NCBI GenBank assembly: GCA_026707935.1
Contig: JAPOVX010000336.1
Span: forward strand, 1 to 35,338
Direction of reading: 5' to 3'
From: Paracoccaceae bacterium
GTDB taxonomy: Bacteria; Pseudomonadota; Alphaproteobacteria; Rhodobacterales; Rhodobacteraceae
DNA: 35,338 bases
In this document: positions 1 through 7,748 of the stretch, one piece after another
Numbering within the stretch: position 1 is the stretch's first letter
Layout: each line of letters begins with the position of its first letter
Position numbers and translations under genes: made by a program
The notes under the pieces: model-generated
The model's database searches: none
What the model saw: only the letters and a program-made list of their open reading frames with translations
Told to the model about the DNA's origin: nothing

Positions 1-123
1 CCGGTTGATGATCGCCGACTCGTTGTGGGACTTTTGGTACCTATGTTGGGTTGGGCCCGATCTGCCAGATCGTGAATGTCCGGATCGCCGCTCATATGGG
101 TAGCGTCTTTCCTACTCTGCTTC

Positions 124-152
124 TTGACAAGGCACCGCCGCCCGCCCGATAG
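124..152 (+). promoter_or_regulatory. Weak candidate sigma-70 promoter for the lipoprotein gene
   Basis: A perfect TTGACA box lies at 124-129. About 17 bases later there is only a poor -10 candidate (CGATAG, 147-152). The spacing fits and the lipoprotein start codon follows about 60 bases on. A small palindrome (CGATCTG-C-CAGATCG, 58-72) lies upstream and could be an operator, but nothing else supports it. The rest of 1-214 shows no gene. Confidence 0.25.
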
Positions 153-214
153 CCTTTCCCCTGCAATCAAAGGTGAAGTCTAGAATCTGCTGGATAATTA
201 GGGAGACGGCGACC

Positions 215-1063
215 ATGATTACTCGATTGACATTCGTGCTGGCCACAGCACTGGCCCTCGCGGGGTGCGGTGGCGGAAGCACACCCGCCAACGACGTACA
301 AACTGGGACCGGATCCCAACCACCACAGGAATCGGTCGCCGACATATCTGCCAGGCTTGCCGGAATCATTTCCCGAACGGACTCCCTGGTCGTTTCGACA
401 TGGTATGGAGAATCCAGCAATTCGGCGTTTCCAACGTTCCGTGCCAGATCGTCCTGTTCAGGAACGACCTGCACGTTCCTTGAGGAACAGTCCGGCCTTT
501 CCATATCGGTGAGCCTGGACGACTTGGATTTAGACACGTCGAGGTCCAACGCCATTCTCACCAAGCATGGGATTACCGTGCTTGACACTCGTGACAGTAC
601 CAACAGGAATTTGGCGGCAGCCATGAACCACAGCGCGTTCAGCATCCTAAGCAATCGCGACGTGCTTGAAGGCACAACGGTCTGGAATCGGCTTTCCACC
701 GCGGGCGGAGACCTGACACGCTCGCGGCCAAGCGGCACGGCAACATGGACCGGGCTCATGGTCGGTGTTCCGACCGGGATCGCAGGTCGAACCGACTTCC
801 TGCAAGGGGACGCTGCGCTGACCTACGACTTTGCAGGGTCGCTCGACGCCTCGTTCACCGGCATCAGGAACATCACCAGAAACCGGGCCTATTCCGTCAC
901 GAGCGTCCGGTTCAACGACATTCCGGTATCCTCGAACGGGACGTTTCAGGTTGGCCTGACAGGCAACCACATTCAGGGCGGGCTCTACGGCCCCGGTCAC
1001 GCGGAGACCGCTGGCGTCTTCGAGCAGAAAGGCATCGTGGGTTCTTTCGGAGCCAAGCGGTAG
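215..1063 (+). CDS. Exported lipoprotein with TbpB-like C-terminal barrel domain
   Basis: This is a 282-residue protein. Its N-terminus is a lipoprotein signal, with a hydrophobic stretch ending in the lipobox LALAGC followed by a Gly-rich linker, so it should be lipid-anchored. The last third is rich in short beta-strand-like repeats and ends GLYGPGHAETAGVFEQ...GSFGAKR. This resembles the closing strands of the transferrin-binding protein B / factor-H-binding-protein barrel (a Y/F-GP-x-A-E-x-x-G-x-F pattern ending in GAKR). Such proteins sit at the cell surface and bind host or environmental ligands. The start at 215 is preferred over an in-frame ATG at 173 because it puts the signal peptide at the terminus and follows GGGAGA at about 201. 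The ligand is unknown. No TonB receptor or Slam-type exporter gene lies next to it in the window. Confidence 0.55.
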   Translation: MITRLTFVLATALALAGCGGGSTPANDVQTGTGSQPPQESVADISARLAGIISRTDSLVVSTWYGESSNSAFPTFRARSSCSGTTCTFLEEQSGLSISVSLDDLDLDTSRSNAILTKHGITVLDTRDSTNRNLAAAMNHSAFSILSNRDVLEGTTVWNRLSTAGGDLTRSRPSGTATWTGLMVGVPTGIAGRTDFLQGDAALTYDFAGSLDASFTGIRNITRNRAYSVTSVRFNDIPVSSNGTFQVGLTGNHIQGGLYGPGHAETAGVFEQKGIVGSFGAKR

Positions 1064-1741
1064 GAACTAGTGGGCCGGGTAGGAGGGGTCGTTGCCGAGC
1101 CCTTCCCCCCAGTGCCGGACGTGCCCACATTAGAGCATCCGGTTCCTCGCATGTCAGTTATGTCTAGAGTTTTCTGCAATTTCGATTGGGCACTCCTGTC
1201 GAGTTTGGGGGCCTGTCTGCACCAGCACACCCGCGGTGAGGAATATGTGGAGCGCGGGATCGAAACCTTTGAGCAGCGCCGCGTCAACCGGACGGTCTCG
1301 AGCCTCGGTCGGCGCGCCCAGCAGTTCGGCAACAAACTGGTCAAGGTCGTCGAAGATGTGGATGTGAGGAATCCCGCAGAATCAGTTGCGTAGAGGGATT
1401 TTACTCAAGAACCACCACCCGCGCGCGCTGTGGGCCATGTCGCGAAAGTAAAAAAGGGGACTTTGCCCCGGCAGAGTGGATGCTATGCTGGTCCTGCCTC
1501 ACGATCAGGGCCGCGGAGGCCGGATAATCTTTGGCGTGCCTTGGCACCCGTTCAAGAGAGTGGCCCGAACCACAAGCGGCCTGTGTCATTGATGGCGCAG
1601 GTTCGACCGTGACCTCGTTCAGGAGATTAAGCGTTTTTGGCCGTGGTTCCACCCCGATCGGAGCGCAGCGAGAGGGTGAAGGGAAGGGGAATACGTCGCA
1701 GACATTGCAATACAATTCATTTTACTCAGGAGGAGGAGGGT
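1064..1741. other. Intergenic stretch, no convincing gene; possible gene remnant
   Basis: No ORF here has both a credible start and a recognisable product. On the minus strand, 1381 down to 1154 stays open for 76 codons without a good start codon. It reads like real protein (it contains IFDDLDQFVAELLGAP and FDPALHIFLTAGV), so it may be the end of a decayed gene that I cannot identify. The rest looks non-coding. Confidence 0.3.
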
Positions 1742-1749
1742 TTTTGTTT
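1742..1749. repeat. Left copy of 8-bp target-site duplication
   Basis: TTTTGTTT directly abuts the left inverted repeat and is repeated exactly at 4900-4907 next to the right inverted repeat. Eight base pairs is the duplication length known for the IS1595 family. Confidence 0.92.
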
Positions 1750-1773
1750 GGGAATTACCCGACCTACTTGACA
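1750..1773 (+). repeat. Left terminal inverted repeat of the IS1595 element
   Basis: This 24-bp repeat begins GGGAATTACCCGAC and ends TACTTGACA. It matches the reverse complement of 4876-4899 at 23 of 24 positions. The TACTTGACA end could also supply an outward-in -35 box for the transposase. Confidence 0.93.
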
Positions 1774-1820
1774 AATGACCCTCCAGTGATTATATCTCCT
1801 GTAGACGAAGGAGATAAGAA

Positions 1821-2777
1821 ATGGCTGGCAAAACCTACCGCGAAGGCGTCACTCTGGTCCAGATGATTGACATGTTTCCGACCGATGAGGCGGCAACCGA
1901 ATGGTTTGAGGAATGCCTGTGGCCAGAACAACGTCACTGCGGCAAGTGCGGAAGCACAAGGACGCGCGAAGTCCCAAACGCCAAGCCGATGCCCTACTGG
2001 TGTTCGGATTGCCGGTCGTACTTCAGTGTTCGGACCGGAACGCCTTTGGCGCGATCCAACGTTCCGATGCGTAAATGGGCGATTGCGATTTATCTCTGCC
2101 TGACCAGCTTGAAGTCGGTCTCCAGTGTGAAGCTGAGCCGGGACATAGGCGTGAAGCAGGAAACGGCCTGGTTCATGATGCATAGAATTCGGCAGGCTTG
2201 GGACGGTGAAGTCGAAGGCCCGTTTGACGGCCCGGTCGAGTTTGACGAAACCTACATGGGCGGCAAGCGCAAGAACAAGTCGAACGCCGAACGCAAGAAA
2301 GCGGAAGGACGCGGGCCGGTGGACATGACCGCCGGGATCGGCGCGAAGGACAGAGACACGAACAAGGTCAGCGCACGAGTGATCGAGAGCACGGACGCGG
2401 TGACGCTCCAGGGGTTCGTCGCCGAGCATACCGAGCCGGATACGGTCGTCTACACGGACGATGCGGCTGCCTACGACGGCATCCCTAACCCGCACCAAAG
2501 CGTCAAGCACTCCGTATCGGAGTACGTCAATGGCATGGCACATACCAACGGGATCGAATCGTTCTGGAGCATGTTGAAGCGGGCACACAAGGGCACGTTC
2601 CACAAGATGTCGCCGAAGCATTTGCAACGCTACGTCTCCGAATTCGCCGGCAAGCACAACATCCGCGAGTCAGACACGCTCGACCAGATGCGGGACACTG
2701 TCGCCCGGCTCGTCGGTCGAAACCTCCTCTACCGTGATCTCATCGCGGACAACGGGTTGGACAACGCGGCCCACTAA
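1821..2777 (+). CDS. IS1595-family (ISXO2-like) transposase
   Basis: This 318-residue transposase catalyses cut-and-paste or replicative movement of the surrounding element. The N-terminal part (about residues 40-75) is a zinc-binding module, with CGKCGS followed by CSDCRS, and then the YFSVRTGT motif typical of the family. The catalytic region carries VEFDETYMGGK (first Asp), VYTDDAAAYDG (second Asp) and HTNGIESFWSMLKR, the N/E/K signature that replaces the usual DDE end in IS1595. The start at 1821 follows AAGGAGA at a normal distance. The gene lies 47 bp inside the left inverted repeat, is full length for the family and shows no interruption, so it is probably active. Confidence 0.95.
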   Translation: MAGKTYREGVTLVQMIDMFPTDEAATEWFEECLWPEQRHCGKCGSTRTREVPNAKPMPYWCSDCRSYFSVRTGTPLARSNVPMRKWAIAIYLCLTSLKSVSSVKLSRDIGVKQETAWFMMHRIRQAWDGEVEGPFDGPVEFDETYMGGKRKNKSNAERKKAEGRGPVDMTAGIGAKDRDTNKVSARVIESTDAVTLQGFVAEHTEPDTVVYTDDAAAYDGIPNPHQSVKHSVSEYVNGMAHTNGIESFWSMLKRAHKGTFHKMSPKHLQRYVSEFAGKHNIRESDTLDQMRDTVARLVGRNLLYRDLIADNGLDNAAH

Positions 2778-2885
2778 GTGCGGCTGACGGAGCAACGCCT
2801 TCGCCAGTTTCTCAGGCGTTGCTCCCTTCAGGTGAACCTGCGGATCAATCATCGGTACGCCTCTGGTCATTGGCTTGCCCTCCAT
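2670..2885 (-). CDS. Small ORF at the 3' end of the methyltransferase gene, uncertain
   Basis: This would be a 71-residue basic protein overlapping the methyltransferase stop by 19 bases, an arrangement that would allow translational coupling. Its C-terminal half is antisense to the transposase 3' end. The central segment VHLKGATPEKLAKALLRQP resembles small hypothetical proteins that I recall being annotated beside IS elements in alphaproteobacteria, but no function is known. Internal Met residues at 6 and 12 are alternative starts. A strong hairpin (2789-2825) lies inside the frame. Apparent conservation may therefore reflect the hairpin and the transposase code rather than a real protein. 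Confidence 0.35.
   Translation of the reverse strand: MEGKPMTRGVPMIDPQVHLKGATPEKLAKALLRQPHLVGRVVQPVVRDEITVEEVSTDEPGDSVPHLVERV
2789..2825. terminator. Bidirectional hairpin between convergent transposase and methyltransferase genes
   Basis: GGAGCAACGCCT (2789-2800) and AGGCGTTGCTCC (2814-2825) form a perfect 12-bp stem with a 13-base loop, 11 bp after the transposase stop. There is no long T run on either side. It would end or stabilise both convergent transcripts inside the element. Confidence 0.55.
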
Positions 2886-4339
2886 TCGGCCATAGTCTTT
2901 CCTCCCTTGCTGCGGTTGCAGCCTGAGCAGAGCAACTGGAGATTGTCGGGGTGATCGGTGCCTCCCTTCACACGGGGAAGCATATGGTCCACGTCCATGA
3001 CGCGAAACGGGAAGTGCGTTTCGCAGCCGTTGCAGACGCCCTCTTGCTCTCCATAGAGGCGGTGCCGGTGCGTCCTGTAATTCGGCAGATCGCCTAGGTC
3101 TGTGCGTTTTGGTGGCGTTTCCAGTGCGATCGCTCGAAACAGGCCTCCGCCGATGTGTCGTCCGCGCCTCTTAGTGGCACGGTCTGAAGCTATTCGCTCA
3201 TTGACTAGTTTGATCGCGAGCGGTGACAGGTCGATTCCCGCCCACTGACGATCAAGGCGATCCGCCGCGACCAAGGCCGTTGCACAGCCGCAAAATGGAT
3301 CAAGCACCATGTCGCCTTTGTTTGAACTGGTCCGGATGATCCGGTTAAGCAATGCCACGGGCTTCTGTGTTGGGTAGCCAAGGCGTTCGGCGCCCGAATA
3401 GTTCGTCAATCCAGTTGGGTTAAAGATGATATCCTGCAGAGGCTTACCCAGATCTGCGTCGGCATAGCGTTTCAAACTTGGCCAAAACCCGGTCGTTGGA
3501 TGGACAACCAGACCGGCTGCATCGAGTGCGTCAAGTCGAGCGTGAACTCCTTCGATGGCTTTGTAGCCAGGGATGAGATGCCTATCCACATAGTCCGCAT
3601 AGGTGCCGGTTTTCGGCGGTGACCATACTCGATTCCGTGACGCAACATCGTAACCGCGCCACTCTTGCACAGATTCACCCCCTCCTGCACCATGCTTCGG
3701 ACCCGTCATGTTATCAGGTCTGAATCGCCTGCCCTTTTCATCAATCCGAGGATAGGACTTCTCGATCTGACCTGCATCCTGTTCCTGGCGTACAACATTC
3801 CATGTCCAATTATCTCCCATTGTGTAGAACAACAGGTAGTCAGAAATTCGGCCGTAACGTCCGGGATCGTTATGTGAAACGGCACGTCGCCAAGTGATCG
3901 CATTGCGGAAGAAACGCACGCCAAATTCCGCGTCCATTAACAGCTTCAGATAGTGCCCTGCCGCATCATCGCAATGCAGATAGATGCTTCCTGTCGGCTT
4001 CAACACACGCCGCATCTCGATAAGACGCACGGCCATGAAAATCAGGTACGACTGCATGCCCTTGCCGTGGGCCTGGCGCGCGGCCTCGATCACCGAATAG
4101 GCCGCCGGGTTCCTGTCCGCCAGTTCGCCGTGCTCGTACACGTCAACATCATCGAGTGTCCAGGCATCCTTGAACGACGCTCCGGCGGCCTTGCTCCCAA
4201 TCGGGGCCTCATAGTGGCGGTTCGAATTGAACGGTGGATCAAGGTAGATCAGGTCAATGCAGGCGTCGTTCATGCCGCGAAGAACGGGCAGGTTATCGCC
4301 CGTCCAGACCGTTCCGCTGGCGAAATTCGGTTTGGCCAT
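2867..4339 (-). CDS. DNA methyltransferase (N4/N6, beta-type motif order) fused to HNH domain
   Basis: This 490-residue protein has an SAM-dependent amino-methyltransferase domain followed by an HNH zinc-finger-like domain. The catalytic motif DPPFNSN (motif IV, residues 34-40) comes early. The SAM-binding motif VLDPFCGCATALVAAD (motif I, around residue 345) comes late, the circular order of beta-class enzymes. The last about 60 residues contain CNGCETHFPFRVMDVDHMLP and LLCSGCNRSKGG, a complete HNH motif with paired cysteines. The domain could cut DNA or only bind it. The ATG at 4339 is chosen because it directly follows the stop of the upstream membrane-protein gene; an in-frame ATG at 4378 would overlap it. 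No partner restriction gene is present, so it may modify the element or host DNA, or it may be a self-contained modification/nicking protein. Confidence 0.88.
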   Translation of the reverse strand: MAKPNFASGTVWTGDNLPVLRGMNDACIDLIYLDPPFNSNRHYEAPIGSKAAGASFKDAWTLDDVDVYEHGELADRNPAAYSVIEAARQAHGKGMQSYLIFMAVRLIEMRRVLKPTGSIYLHCDDAAGHYLKLLMDAEFGVRFFRNAITWRRAVSHNDPGRYGRISDYLLFYTMGDNWTWNVVRQEQDAGQIEKSYPRIDEKGRRFRPDNMTGPKHGAGGGESVQEWRGYDVASRNRVWSPPKTGTYADYVDRHLIPGYKAIEGVHARLDALDAAGLVVHPTTGFWPSLKRYADADLGKPLQDIIFNPTGLTNYSGAERLGYPTQKPVALLNRIIRTSSNKGDMVLDPFCGCATALVAADRLDRQWAGIDLSPLAIKLVNERIASDRATKRRGRHIGGGLFRAIALETPPKRTDLGDLPNYRTHRHRLYGEQEGVCNGCETHFPFRVMDVDHMLPRVKGGTDHPDNLQLLCSGCNRSKGGKTMAEWRASQ

Positions 4340-4340
4340 T

Positions 4341-4847
4341 CTACTCAGCTTGCATGTCTGGCCAGATGCACCGGGCACGAACTATGTTTCCTCGCTTCGC
4401 CACCGGCAACAATCGCGACAGAAACACGCCCCAACGGTGCGTGCTTTCACTGAACGGTGGGTGAGTGATTTCGAATGGTTCAAGATCCAGGATCAAGTCA
4501 CGCAAAATCGCCTTTGCACTTCCCATCAGAATACGGTTGTCATCCGAGCGCGTCTCATAAGAGTCGTCGCTTTCAAGCGCAGCCATTGCGTCGTTGATCA
4601 ATGGCGCGAGAGAGCGAAACCTACCGTTAGGCGTACATTTTTGAACCAATGGCCAATGCAGAATGATTAGTCCAACCAATGCCGCAGTTGCCAAGCCGAA
4701 GTATACCTCTCCACCGATAGATATGGACACAGCAGACACCGTGACTACGGTGAGACCGTCGTTGACGACGACGCCCCAACTTCCACCAGAAAACACGCCC
4801 CAAAGGACGATTGTTGGCAATGCCCGCAATATTCGTGATGCCGCCAT
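4341..4847 (-). CDS. Small membrane protein, transposon passenger, unknown function
   Basis: This is a 168-residue protein. Two hydrophobic segments (about residues 8-30 and 50-66) suggest an inner-membrane anchor, followed by a soluble C-terminal half. The gene starts about 30 bp inside the right inverted repeat, and its stop lies one base before the methyltransferase start. The two are therefore very likely co-transcribed as the element's passenger operon. I recognise no domain. A purine-rich GAGGGG sits unusually close to the ATG, so the start is not certain. Confidence 0.6.
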   Translation of the reverse strand: MAASRILRALPTIVLWGVFSGGSWGVVVNDGLTVVTVSAVSISIGGEVYFGLATAALVGLIILHWPLVQKCTPNGRFRSLAPLINDAMAALESDDSYETRSDDNRILMGSAKAILRDLILDLEPFEITHPPFSESTHRWGVFLSRLLPVAKRGNIVRARCIWPDMQAE

Positions 4848-4875
4848 CCCCTCGTCATATCGATTCTCCCGGCTC

Positions 4876-4899
4876 TGTCAAGTATGTCGGGTAATTCCC
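4876..4899 (-). repeat. Right terminal inverted repeat of the IS1595 element
   Basis: The reverse complement begins GGGAATTACCCGACA and pairs with 1750-1773 with a single mismatch at position 15. It is flanked outside by the second TTTTGTTT. Confidence 0.93.
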
Positions 4900-4907
4900 T
4901 TTTGTTT
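4900..4907. repeat. Right copy of 8-bp target-site duplication
   Basis: This TTTTGTTT is identical to 1742-1749, which marks the insertion event. Confidence 0.92.
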
Positions 4908-5469
4908 TCATACGCTGCATTTCCCGGATCAGGGAATGTGCACATATACATTGGATTTCAATGTGACCGTGCTGCCTGTCCAATCGCGACGGTTTTCATT
5001 TCTCGGCAAGGATGGTTTCGAGCGGCGGGGATCCACGCGGCGAAGTTGACGGGTGTTAGGTCCAGTGGCATGCTCTCCTCGCTTTTTTGGGTTGAGCGAT
5101 TACCCGGATTGGCAAGGCTCCGGAGTGTCGCAAGGCATGGTGTTTGGACCCACTTTCCACCGATTCCGAACGGCAACTTCGGGGCCTCTTCGCTCGTTTA
5201 GTGGCCTCGACGTCGTCCGGATCCCGGCGGACCGCAGCGAAAGTTGACCGCCGCGCGCGCAGAGCTTAGGTTTTCCATGGGCGAGCCGCCATCAGTTCTC
5301 ACGATCTCCAGTTCACGATTTTGAGCGGTGGCTCGCCGTCCTTGAGGACTGGGCAAGCTGTGGTCACCCGTGGCACTGATGATGAAGATGATGAATGGGA
5401 GGTGAGGGCTGTGCGAACGTTTGCGCAACAAACCATTTGAAATTCCATTGATCTGAATCCCGGACAGCC
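4908..5469. other. Intergenic stretch between transposon and LysR gene, no gene seen
   Basis: Short frames on both strands have no credible start, length or recognisable motif. The segment presumably continues the pre-insertion DNA of 1064-1741 and includes the upstream region of the LysR gene. I could not identify a clear promoter or LysR box. Confidence 0.4.
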
Positions 5470-6387
5470 ATGGACACCAATCGCTTCAAACTTCCATCAC
5501 TGAATGCACTCAGGGCGTTCCACGCGGCAGCCCGGCACGGTTCTTTCCGTGGTGCGGCTAAGGAACTGTCGGTGACGCCCCAGGCTGTCAGCGGGCAGGT
5601 CAAGCTGTTGGAAGATACATTGCAGATCAAGCTGTTCGAACGGCGCGGCCAATCGATCGAGTCAACAGAGGCGGCCATTCTTCTTGCAAGGTATGTGGAT
5701 GCAGGGTTCGAAGAACTATCAGAAGGAGTTCGCCGGGTCACCAAGCGGAAGTGCCGGAACCGGATCAACCTGAACGTCTCGTCTTATTTCGCGACCCGCT
5801 ACCTATTGTCCCGGCTGTCCGGTTTTCGCGGGTTCCAGCCGCGGTCTGACCTGCGAATGACAACCATGGTTGAGACACCGGATTTCAGGCGCGATGACAT
5901 AGATGTCGCCGTGCAATGGGGTTACGGCGACTGGGGCGACCTGGAGGCGACCTTGCTGCTCAAGGATCCCAAGGTCATTTGCTGCACTCCGGAACTTGCC
6001 TTTCGGGTGAAATCGCGGCAGGACCTGGCGCGTCAGCGTCTTCTGCACCCGGTGCTGAAGAACACGTTGTGGTCCGACATTCTGGAATTCCTTGGTGTCC
6101 AGGCTCCGGATGACGCGTCGGAACTGGCCTTTCATGATGCGGCAACCATGCGTTGCGCAACGCTTTCGGGAATGGGGATCGGCCTGATCTCCCATGCCGA
6201 TGCGGAAAACGACATACTCGCCGGCGACCTGGTTGCGCCTTTGGGCGTTGACGCGTTGCGTGACATGCCACCTGAGACAGTGCCGGGTTTCTACCTGGTT
6301 CTGCCGCGCGCGCACCGTCGGGTCAGCGGGATTGGAAGTTTTTGTGACTGGATGACCGGACAGGATTGGCAGGAAGCTACGGGGTGA
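5470..6387 (+). CDS. LysR-family transcriptional regulator, GcvA-like
   Basis: This 305-residue DNA-binding regulator has the normal LysR length. The N-terminal winged helix-turn-helix (about residues 8-66) shows the family pattern: LNALRAFHAAARHGSF, then GAAKELSVTPQAVSGQVKLLE and KLFERRGQS. The C-terminal periplasmic-binding-like sensor domain (about 90-300) includes the GcvA-type stretch DDIDVAVQWGYGDW. LysR proteins usually control a nearby, often divergent, gene in response to a small molecule. Here the next intact gene (the amidinotransferase) is convergent and more than 400 bp away, so the target is unclear. The start follows a weak CCCGGA. Confidence 0.9.
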   Translation: MDTNRFKLPSLNALRAFHAAARHGSFRGAAKELSVTPQAVSGQVKLLEDTLQIKLFERRGQSIESTEAAILLARYVDAGFEELSEGVRRVTKRKCRNRINLNVSSYFATRYLLSRLSGFRGFQPRSDLRMTTMVETPDFRRDDIDVAVQWGYGDWGDLEATLLLKDPKVICCTPELAFRVKSRQDLARQRLLHPVLKNTLWSDILEFLGVQAPDDASELAFHDAATMRCATLSGMGIGLISHADAENDILAGDLVAPLGVDALRDMPPETVPGFYLVLPRAHRRVSGIGSFCDWMTGQDWQEATG

Positions 6388-6647
6388 ACCAAGGCATATC
6401 CGCCATTGGTTCGCAGCCGTTCACATCGTGATCGGCCGAAGGGAAAGAGCGAGAAGAGAAGGCCCGGAACACGCTGGCGGAGTGTGCGAGAAAAATGGGA
6501 TATGGTTGCGAATTCCGATCTGGTGAACCACGTCGGCATGAACGCGACATCTCCTTGCGACGAATCAGCGGGCTTCGACGATCAGAAGATGCGGTTTCGG
6601 TCGATTGTTTCGGGGCAGGCACCATTTCATTCAGCAATCCAGTGTCG

Positions 6648-6806
6648 TCAAGCATCCTGATTGTTCCCGTTGGCAAACGCTGCTGACACGCAATCGACGT
6701 CGTCTGGCCAGAATTCGTGACCGTCCATGGCGGTGATGTCCTGCAGCAGGGAGAGTACTTCAGGCGGCGAAACCGCGGCGGATCGGATTACGGATGGACC
6801 GGTGTT
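6648..6806 (-). pseudogene. Fragment of a PIN-domain (VapC-like) toxin
   Basis: This minus-strand frame contains NTGPSVIRSAAVSPPEVLSLL followed by MDGHEFWPDDV. It resembles the middle of VapC-type PIN ribonucleases, where a stretch such as '...LLRALxxxxGHxFWPDDL' precedes the second half of the domain. The N-terminal catalytic part is absent, and the frame ends soon after the match at 6648. It is thus a decayed or truncated remnant. Its upstream end overlaps the end of the amidinotransferase gene in another frame. The bases 6388-6647 hold nothing else recognisable. The family call rests on a short motif. Confidence 0.4.
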
Positions 6807-7681
6807 GCCGGGTCTCGCCGCAAGGCCTGGCAGAGGCAATGCACGCCTCCACCGCCCAGCGTAAACATGGACATGTCAGGATCGTGAACTTCGAACCCCA
6901 ACGCGCGCAGTTTCCCGTTCAGCTCCCGGCTGTCCTTCATAGACAACACCCTATCGTTGCCCAGGGCGACAAGGTTGACACCAAGGTTTTTTGCTTCGGC
7001 GTAGCCCACGTCGATGAATTCGAAGTCTCCGGCCCGCAACCAGTCGACGAGCCAGGGCTCAAGCGCGTCAAGACAGGCGACCAGCAGCTTTGGCGCCAGC
7101 GGCACCACCAGACCGTCCATATGGACGAACTCCCGGGAAATCGGAACCACCAGGGCCTCCCAACCCTCTTCGCGAACCCATGCCGCGACCTGCTCCGCGC
7201 CGGATTCCTCTGAACGTTCTCCGCAGTACCCGATGAGGACCTTGCCCGGCTCAAGTATGACGAAGTCCCCACCCTCGAAGTGGCCGGCGGTCGCGTATTT
7301 CCAGATCGGAATGCGACTCTCCTGGTAGAACCGGATCGCCGAGACATAGTCCGCACGACGGCATTTCAGCTGCATGTGGCAGATCAGCGCGCCCCAAGGT
7401 GTCATGGCACTGGAGTCCCTAGCGAAAAAGTTACGATGCAGCACCTCGTCCGGCGCCAGGTAATGGCACGTGACGCCCGCTTCCTCGTAGATCCCGACCA
7501 TCTCGGCGTGCTGAGCCATGGCGGTCTGAAGGTTGAAAGCAACGCCAGTTTTTGCCTGGTTTTCCAGTGTACGCCGGGTGATCGGCCCGGCGTCGACCCA
7601 ACGATAGTGCTCAGGCCGCCCCAGAAGCACGTCGCGCAGTGGGGCATAATCGTTGTCGATCCCCCATGTGCCGGAGGCCAT
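6788..7681 (-). CDS. Amidinotransferase / arginine-deiminase-family enzyme
   Basis: This 297-residue enzyme belongs to the guanidino-group-modifying superfamily (arginine deiminase, dimethylarginine hydrolase, amidinotransferases), which acts through a covalent Cys intermediate. Visible motifs are FFARDSS (residues 85-91), HFEGGDF (134-140, with the acidic pair), HMDG (187-190, catalytic His) and GGGGVHC (276-282, with Cys282 the likely nucleophile). The complete set suggests an active enzyme, but the substrate cannot be read from sequence. It lies downstream of a dipeptide-type binding protein on the same strand, which suggests catabolism of an imported guanidino compound or peptide. The ATG at 7681 is taken. 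A TTG at 7705 just after a strong AAGGAGG is an equally good start and adds eight residues. Confidence 0.85.
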   Translation of the reverse strand: MASGTWGIDNDYAPLRDVLLGRPEHYRWVDAGPITRRTLENQAKTGVAFNLQTAMAQHAEMVGIYEEAGVTCHYLAPDEVLHRNFFARDSSAMTPWGALICHMQLKCRRADYVSAIRFYQESRIPIWKYATAGHFEGGDFVILEPGKVLIGYCGERSEESGAEQVAAWVREEGWEALVVPISREFVHMDGLVVPLAPKLLVACLDALEPWLVDWLRAGDFEFIDVGYAEAKNLGVNLVALGNDRVLSMKDSRELNGKLRALGFEVHDPDMSMFTLGGGGVHCLCQALRRDPATPVHP

Positions 7682-7748
7682 GGCTTTTCTGTCGCAAGTG
7701 TTCAAGTCGCCTCCTTCCCCGACTTCACCGCCCCGCTCACCGCAAACC

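Larger units (their letters stand above)
1750..4899. mobile_element. IS1595-family transposon-like element with methyltransferase passenger
   Basis: The element is 3,150 bp and is fully delimited by sequence. It has 24-bp terminal inverted repeats with one mismatch (1750-1773 and 4876-4899, starting GGGAATTACCCGAC) and an 8-bp target duplication (TTTTGTTT) on both sides. It carries an ISXO2/IS1595-type transposase on the plus strand. Facing it on the minus strand are a small membrane protein, a methyltransferase-HNH fusion and possibly a short ORF. IS1595 members with passenger genes ('tIS') are known, and methyltransferase cargo is familiar from that group as far as I recall. Intact ends, an identical duplication and an intact transposase suggest a recent insertion that may still be mobile. 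Confidence 0.93.

Noticed and set aside
112..759. 215-codon minus-strand frame over the lipoprotein gene
   Set aside because: It is antisense to a gene with a clear lipobox and barrel signature; no start signal and no family resemblance.
1396..1749. Possible remnant of a second insertion sequence left of the IS1595 element
   Set aside because: I could find neither paired ends nor a transposase fragment; only G+C-rich non-coding sequence.
3953..4453. 166-codon plus-strand frame over the methyltransferase gene
   Set aside because: Shadow frame in high-G+C DNA opposite an unmistakable methyltransferase.
1531..5201. If the IS1595 element and one target duplication are removed, a plus-strand frame stays open across the empty site
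   Set aside because: The joined product has no recognisable domain or good start, and one in three junctions keeps frame by chance.
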